The position numbers were made by a program, and so were the translations under genes. A model generated the notes under the pieces. That model had not been told where the DNA came from. It was given only the letters and a program-made list of their open reading frames with translations, and did no database searches. Shown here in pieces: positions 22,603 through 25,871 of a DNA stretch of 25,871 nucleotides. The DNA lies in NCBI GenBank assembly GCA_020629095.1, contig JAHDDZ010000005.1, positions 1 to 25,871 on the forward strand, given 5' to 3'. The DNA is from Candidatus Altimarinota bacterium. GTDB taxonomy: Bacteria > Patescibacteriota > Gracilibacteria > UBA4473. Numbering within the stretch: the stretch's first letter is position 1; each line of letters begins with the position of its first letter.

Positions 22603-22630
22603 TTGCAGCGGCTGGTTTATGGTCTATAAT
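22603..22630 (+). promoter_or_regulatory. Promoter of thrS, leaderless type
   Basis: TTGCAG (22603-22608) and a perfect TATAAT (22625-22630) are 16 bases apart. Seven bases then lead to the ATG at 22638, which predicts transcription from the A of the start codon or one base before it. Confidence 0.65.
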
Positions 22631-22637
22631 ACGCTCG

Positions 22638-24386
22638 ATGAACAACGAAAATGCCCTTTTTAACATGCGCCACACGGCCAGTCACGTCATGTCATATGCC
22701 ATAAAAATGTTGCGCCCAGATGTGAAAATGGGCGTTGGACCAGCCACAGAAATGGGTTTTTACCAAGACTATGATTTTGGTCAAACGCCGCTCTCAGTTG
22801 ATGATTTTAAGGCGATTGAAAAGAAAATGCGATGGATTGTAAACAAAGATTTTGCGCTGCAAAAACGAGAGATTTCTGTTGCAGAAGCGAAGGAATTATT
22901 TGCTGGGGACCCATTTAAAATGGCGCTGATAGAGGGAATTGAGAAAAAAGGTGAGGCGTGTACGCTTTATGACTTTGTCGATGGAGAGGGCAATGCACGG
23001 TACACCGACTTGTGCGCGGGGCCGCATGTGGCTAGCACTGGGCAAATTGGCACTTTTAAGCTAATGAAAGTGGCGGGGGCGTATTGGCGCGGAGATGAAA
23101 ACGAACCCATGCTGACGCGAGTTTATGGGGGCACTTTTGCAGACGCAGACGGGCTTGCGGCGCATTTGCATATGCTGGAGGAAGCCGCAAAACGCGACCA
23201 CCGAAAGCTGGGGAAAGAGCTGGATTTGTATACTACCAGTGACTTAATCGGGAGTGGTTTGCCGCTGTTTACACCGCGGGGCACCGTCGTGCGTGACGCC
23301 ATTCAAGATGAAATTATGAAGCTGCAATATGCCCATGGATACCGCCGTGTGGCCATCCCGCATATTTGCAAAAAGGATCTGTATGAAACTAGCGGCCACT
23401 GGCAAAAATATAAAGATGATCTGTTTCACGTACACGGAAAGGGTGACACCGAGTTTGTAATGAAGCCGATGAACTGCCCGCACCACACCCAGATTTATGC
23501 CAGTCAGATGCGCTCATATCGCGATTTGCCAATTCGGTACTGCGAAGTCACCGCGTGTTACCGCGACGAACAGCCCGGAGAGCTCCTTGGCCTCAGCCGT
23601 GTGCGCGCGCTGACCCAAGACGATGGCCATGTGTTTTGTCGCATGGGGCAAATTAAAGACGAGGCAGCCAAAATTATTGATATTGCGCGGGCATTTCACA
23701 CCAAAACGGGTATGTGGGCAGAGGGCAATTTTGAGGTGTACTTGAGCGTGCGCGACCCCGAAAAGCCAGAGAAGTATCTGGGCGACAGCGCCAACTGGGA
23801 TATCGCCGAGCAACTGCTGGAGGAAGTTGCAGCCGAAGCTGGCCTGAAGGTCAAACGGGAAGAAGGTGAAGCCGCTTTTTACGGACCAAAACTTGACTTT
23901 CAGTTTGCTGATGCAATCGGCCGAAAGTGGCAATTGACGACCATTCAGCTTGATTTTGTCATGCCTGATCGGTTCGACTTGACCTACATAAACGAAGCTG
24001 GCGAAAAGGAGCGGCCAGTGATGATTCACCGAGCAATTGCCGGCTCACTTGAGCGGTTTATGGCGGTGCTGATCGAGCATTATGCAGGGGCATTTCCCGC
24101 ATGGATGGCACCGGTGCAGGCAGTGCTTTTGCCAGTTGGGCAGCAGCATGATGCATTTACTGATGACTTGCAGAAACAGCTGATGACCGCTGGTGTGCGG
24201 GCGGAAATAGATGTCCCTACAGAAACACTGGGGAAGCGAATTCGCGCTTCACAAAAAGCGAAAGTTCCTTTTTCAATCATCATAGGTGACACCGAAACTG
24301 GCGGCGGGCCACTGACAGTGCGACGATATGGGGCTCAAAAGGACGAACAAATGACCGTCGAAGAACTCATTTCTGCTCTTGCCTAG
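22638..24386 (+). CDS. thrS: Threonyl-tRNA synthetase lacking the TGS domain
   Basis: Class II synthetase for tRNA-Thr. The 582 residues begin directly in the editing (tRNA-SAD) domain with HTASH (12-16) and CAGPH (126-130). These are the HxxxH and CxxxH that hydrolyse Ser-tRNA-Thr. The catalytic core contains the zinc ligand Cys280 in MNCPHH, motif 2 (CYRDEQPGELLGLSRVR region), QDDGH with the second zinc ligand His331, and motif 3 (GSLERFM). The anticodon-binding domain follows (AVLLPVG to the end). The N-terminal TGS domain of about 60 residues found in E. coli ThrRS is missing. The leaderless promoter confirms that translation starts here and not upstream. The stop overlaps that of the convergent folE2. 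Confidence 0.97.
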   Translation: MNNENALFNMRHTASHVMSYAIKMLRPDVKMGVGPATEMGFYQDYDFGQTPLSVDDFKAIEKKMRWIVNKDFALQKREISVAEAKELFAGDPFKMALIEGIEKKGEACTLYDFVDGEGNARYTDLCAGPHVASTGQIGTFKLMKVAGAYWRGDENEPMLTRVYGGTFADADGLAAHLHMLEEAAKRDHRKLGKELDLYTTSDLIGSGLPLFTPRGTVVRDAIQDEIMKLQYAHGYRRVAIPHICKKDLYETSGHWQKYKDDLFHVHGKGDTEFVMKPMNCPHHTQIYASQMRSYRDLPIRYCEVTACYRDEQPGELLGLSRVRALTQDDGHVFCRMGQIKDEAAKIIDIARAFHTKTGMWAEGNFEVYLSVRDPEKPEKYLGDSANWDIAEQLLEEVAAEAGLKVKREEGEAAFYGPKLDFQFADAIGRKWQLTTIQLDFVMPDRFDLTYINEAGEKERPVMIHRAIAGSLERFMAVLIEHYAGAFPAWMAPVQAVLLPVGQQHDAFTDDLQKQLMTAGVRAEIDVPTETLGKRIRASQKAKVPFSIIIGDTETGGGPLTVRRYGAQKDEQMTVEELISALA

Positions 24387-25261
24387 TTCTCTTTTGTCAC
24401 AATGGCAATGGCATCGTGCGGGTGCAGAGACTCTTCGTGGCGCACTTCTGCGGTGTAGTCAACTACGCTTTTTATGCTATCTAAAGCGGTTTTGAGCCGC
24501 CGTGCGGCGTCTTCGCTAAACATCAAATTGCCCCCATTTCGCAGCGCAAATGCCTGCTCATCTTGTCGCTTTACTACCGCTTGCACACTGGTCTGCAGAG
24601 CATTTTCAAGGCTGTTAATTACCGCTTCTAAATCCAATTCTCCATCCTTAATTTCCATCTCAACTAGGGCGTAACTCCGCTGACTGTGAGGCGTCGCTGG
24701 CATTCCAGCGGGGGACTTGAGCCACTTTGTAACATCCGCCACAGATGGAGTTTTGCCAGTAAAATTTGTTTCAAAAGTATCAACTGCAGCCGCGCGACTG
24801 AGCGCCGCGCTGCACGGGCAGGTGCTTGAATATGTCAGTGTGATGTGCGCAAAAGCCGTAGCTACCCCGTTTTCGTGCATGACCCGCAGCTCGAGCGGAT
24901 AATATCTCCACCCCAAATTATCACTTTTGAGTGATTTCACTTTTCGCATGTGCGTCGTTCGAACCGCGATTTCGGCACTTTTTGCAATGCCATTTTGACT
25001 GTCTATGAACTGCTCTGCGACCTGTTTTAGCAACCCCAGGCTGAGCGGCTTTTCGGCCAGTTCCTCAGCGGCGATCAAATAGAGCCGGCTCATGTGAATG
25101 CCTTTTTTGGTGGCATCGTCGAGGCTCACCAGTAGGTCACACTCAGCGGCTTGCAGGCCGTTTTTTGTGCGCACTGGCAGCTGCACTTTGCTCATGCCGA
25201 CTCGGTGCAGCAGCGCATTTGTGGGGGCATTTTCGGTTTTCGTAATGTCTGGCAGATTCAT
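24383..25261 (-). CDS. folE2: GTP cyclohydrolase FolE2 (type IB)
   Basis: Makes 7,8-dihydroneopterin triphosphate from GTP, the entry to folate and, in some bacteria, queuosine synthesis. It is the metal-flexible enzyme unrelated in sequence to zinc-dependent FolE. In 292 residues it shows the family signatures: GIHMSRL in the first third, the metal-binding CPCS in the middle (TYSSTCPCSAALSR) and the HSQRSYALVEM strand after it. These match the FolE2 motifs GxHMSR, CPCS and HNQRS. A GTG one codon upstream (25264) is possible, but the promoter spacing favours the ATG at 25261. It gives the folate needed by PurH and the DHFR-like enzyme a local source of precursor; the other folate genes are not in this window. 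Confidence 0.93.
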   Translation of the reverse strand: MNLPDITKTENAPTNALLHRVGMSKVQLPVRTKNGLQAAECDLLVSLDDATKKGIHMSRLYLIAAEELAEKPLSLGLLKQVAEQFIDSQNGIAKSAEIAVRTTHMRKVKSLKSDNLGWRYYPLELRVMHENGVATAFAHITLTYSSTCPCSAALSRAAAVDTFETNFTGKTPSVADVTKWLKSPAGMPATPHSQRSYALVEMEIKDGELDLEAVINSLENALQTSVQAVVKRQDEQAFALRNGGNLMFSEDAARRLKTALDSIKSVVDYTAEVRHEESLHPHDAIAIVTKEN

Positions 25262-25269
25262 CACACAGG

Positions 25270-25298
25270 ACTGTAGTCACCAAAAGCGCCTCGTGCAA
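25270..25298 (-). promoter_or_regulatory. Promoter of folE2, leaderless type
   Basis: On the minus strand TTGCAC (25293-25298) and TACAGT (25270-25275) are 17 bases apart, and eight bases separate the -10 from the ATG at 25261. Confidence 0.55.
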
Positions 25299-25305
25299 GT
25301 GTATT

Positions 25306-25335
25306 TTGGTTGCGCGCGTTACATGTTTTTATACC
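25306..25335 (+). promoter_or_regulatory. Promoter of the NUDIX gene, leaderless type
   Basis: TTGGTT (25306-25311) and TATACC (25330-25335) are 18 bases apart; eight bases remain to the ATG at 25344. It is divergent from folE2. Confidence 0.42.
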
Positions 25336-25343
25336 ATATATAT

Positions 25344-25871
25344 ATGAAGCCATTTTCAATCATCAGCGAAAAGCGTGTGCTCGACAAGCCCTACTGTGTC
25401 ATTGATGAGCAAAGAGTGGTGCTGCCAAGTGGGGCGCAGGCAGATTGGTGGATCAGCCGCGGGAGTGATATTATCGTCATTGTGCCGATCATGGCAGATG
25501 GCCGAGTGGTGTTGCAAGAGAACTATAAACACGGCTGCGGGCAGGTTGTGACTGAGTTTTGTGCGGGGCTGATTGATCCCGGCGAAGACCCAGAAATTGC
25601 TGCAAGGAGAGAACTGGCCGAAGAGTTGGGGCTGTCGTGCGGGCAATTGCATTTGCTCAAGACCATGTGGTCGAGCCCGACTGGCAGCAGCGCGAAGTAT
25701 TTTGCATTTGTCGCGACAGGCTGCACAGCCGACCAGCCACAAAAGCTCGACCCTGCCGAACAAATTGTGCCACTTTTTACGAAAAACATGGCCGCGGCAG
25801 AGGTATTATTAGCTGACTCAAAAACGCAAACCAGCACTACCACGCTCTCGGTTTTTGCATTGGTGCGCCAC
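25344..25871 (+). CDS. NUDIX hydrolase, ADP-ribose pyrophosphatase-like, 3' end cut by window
   Basis: Read directly from the sequence: an ATG at 25344 opens a frame of 176 codons that runs off the window. The NUDIX box is complete, with GLIDPGED leading into RRELAEELGL (GX5EX7REUXEEXGU). It binds the metal that drives cleavage of nucleoside diphosphates linked to another moiety. The residues before it (WWISRGSDIIVIVPI, then VVLQENYKHG) are the usual first strands of ADP-ribose pyrophosphatase-type members. The region after the box contains SSPTGSSAKYFAF, like the YxSPG segment of that subgroup. The substrate cannot be settled from sequence; ADP-ribose or another nucleotide sugar is likely. 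Little should be missing, since such proteins have about 180-210 residues. Confidence 0.9.
   Translation, partial: MKPFSIISEKRVLDKPYCVIDEQRVVLPSGAQADWWISRGSDIIVIVPIMADGRVVLQENYKHGCGQVVTEFCAGLIDPGEDPEIAARRELAEELGLSCGQLHLLKTMWSSPTGSSAKYFAFVATGCTADQPQKLDPAEQIVPLFTKNMAAAEVLLADSKTQTSTTTLSVFALVRH

Noticed and set aside
22596..22624. Hairpin AAACCCAG/CTGGTTT after nadE as a terminator
   Set aside because: The stem has a bulge, no T-run follows, and it coincides with the thrS -35 box.
24384..24470. Terminator at the thrS/folE2 convergence
   Set aside because: The inverted repeats seen (GTGCG/CGCAC on plus, AGAACT/AGTTCT on minus) have long loops and no T-run.
25262..25264. GTG start for folE2
   Set aside because: The adjacent ATG at 25261 is a better start codon and is better spaced from the -10 box; the difference is one residue.
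1..25871. UGA read as glycine or tryptophan
   Set aside because: TGA ends DHFR-like, Dcd-like and UvrB proteins at their normal lengths with the next gene starting in the overlap, and all other genes are intact with TGG as Trp and GGN as Gly.

Overview
The window looks like chromosomal DNA from a streamlined bacterium, most likely of the Candidate Phyla Radiation (Patescibacteria), possibly near the Peregrinibacteria. This placement is an inference. It rests on the short intergenic gaps, the PIF1-type helicase with a C-terminal helix-turn-helix region, a type 2 (eukaryote/archaeal-like) IleRS, a ThrRS without a TGS domain, surface proteins with SLH, thrombospondin-3 and LPXTG-like signals, and the near absence of Shine-Dalgarno sequences. 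The standard genetic code fits: TGA ends three genes, all at ATGA overlaps. The GC content looks moderate (near half, not computed).

Layout. 1-1539 (+): 3' part of a PIF1-like helicase. 1543-3293 (-): small unknown gene downstream of a secreted SLH metallopeptidase-like protein. 3335-5482 (-): purA followed directly by an AlkD-type DNA glycosylase. 5559-8174 (-): large secreted, wall-anchored surface protein with Big/Ig-like domains, Ca-binding repeats and a fibronectin III-like domain. 8337-8741 (-): mscL. 8868-9884 (+): class I fructose-bisphosphate aldolase. 9924-12985 (-): tightly packed operon purH, RibD/DHFR-like reductase, Dcd/dUTPase-like protein and dCMP-deaminase-like protein, linking folate use to purine and dUMP/thymidylate supply. 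13195-13956 (-): membrane-anchored thioredoxin on a repetitive stalk. 14058-18242 (+): ileS. 18239-18946 (-): pyrH. 19030-22595 (+): uvrB-nadE. 22638-24386 (+): thrS. 24383-25261 (-): folE2. 25344-25871 (+): start of a NUDIX hydrolase gene cut by the window end. No rRNA, tRNA, CRISPR array or insertion sequence was seen, and no gene-free stretch reaches 300 bases.

The most unusual object is ileS. Its 1394-residue product is an otherwise normal IleRS that carries two complete foreign enzyme folds inside it. One is an RBBP9/YdeN-like serine hydrolase with an intact Ser-Asp-His triad. The other is a histidine phosphatase (phosphoglycerate mutase-like) with an intact RHGE and second histidine. 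Each replaces a short loop, in frame, with IleRS homology resuming on both sides.

A second theme is gene expression. Eight of thirteen promoter candidates place the -10 hexamer only 6-11 bases before the start codon, which predicts leaderless or nearly leaderless mRNAs. The genes that do have leaders also lack a clear Shine-Dalgarno sequence. A recurrent AAAAGCCCC/GGGGCTTTT-type terminator stem ends several units, and the apparent ileS terminator lies inside the coding sequence of the convergent pyrH.
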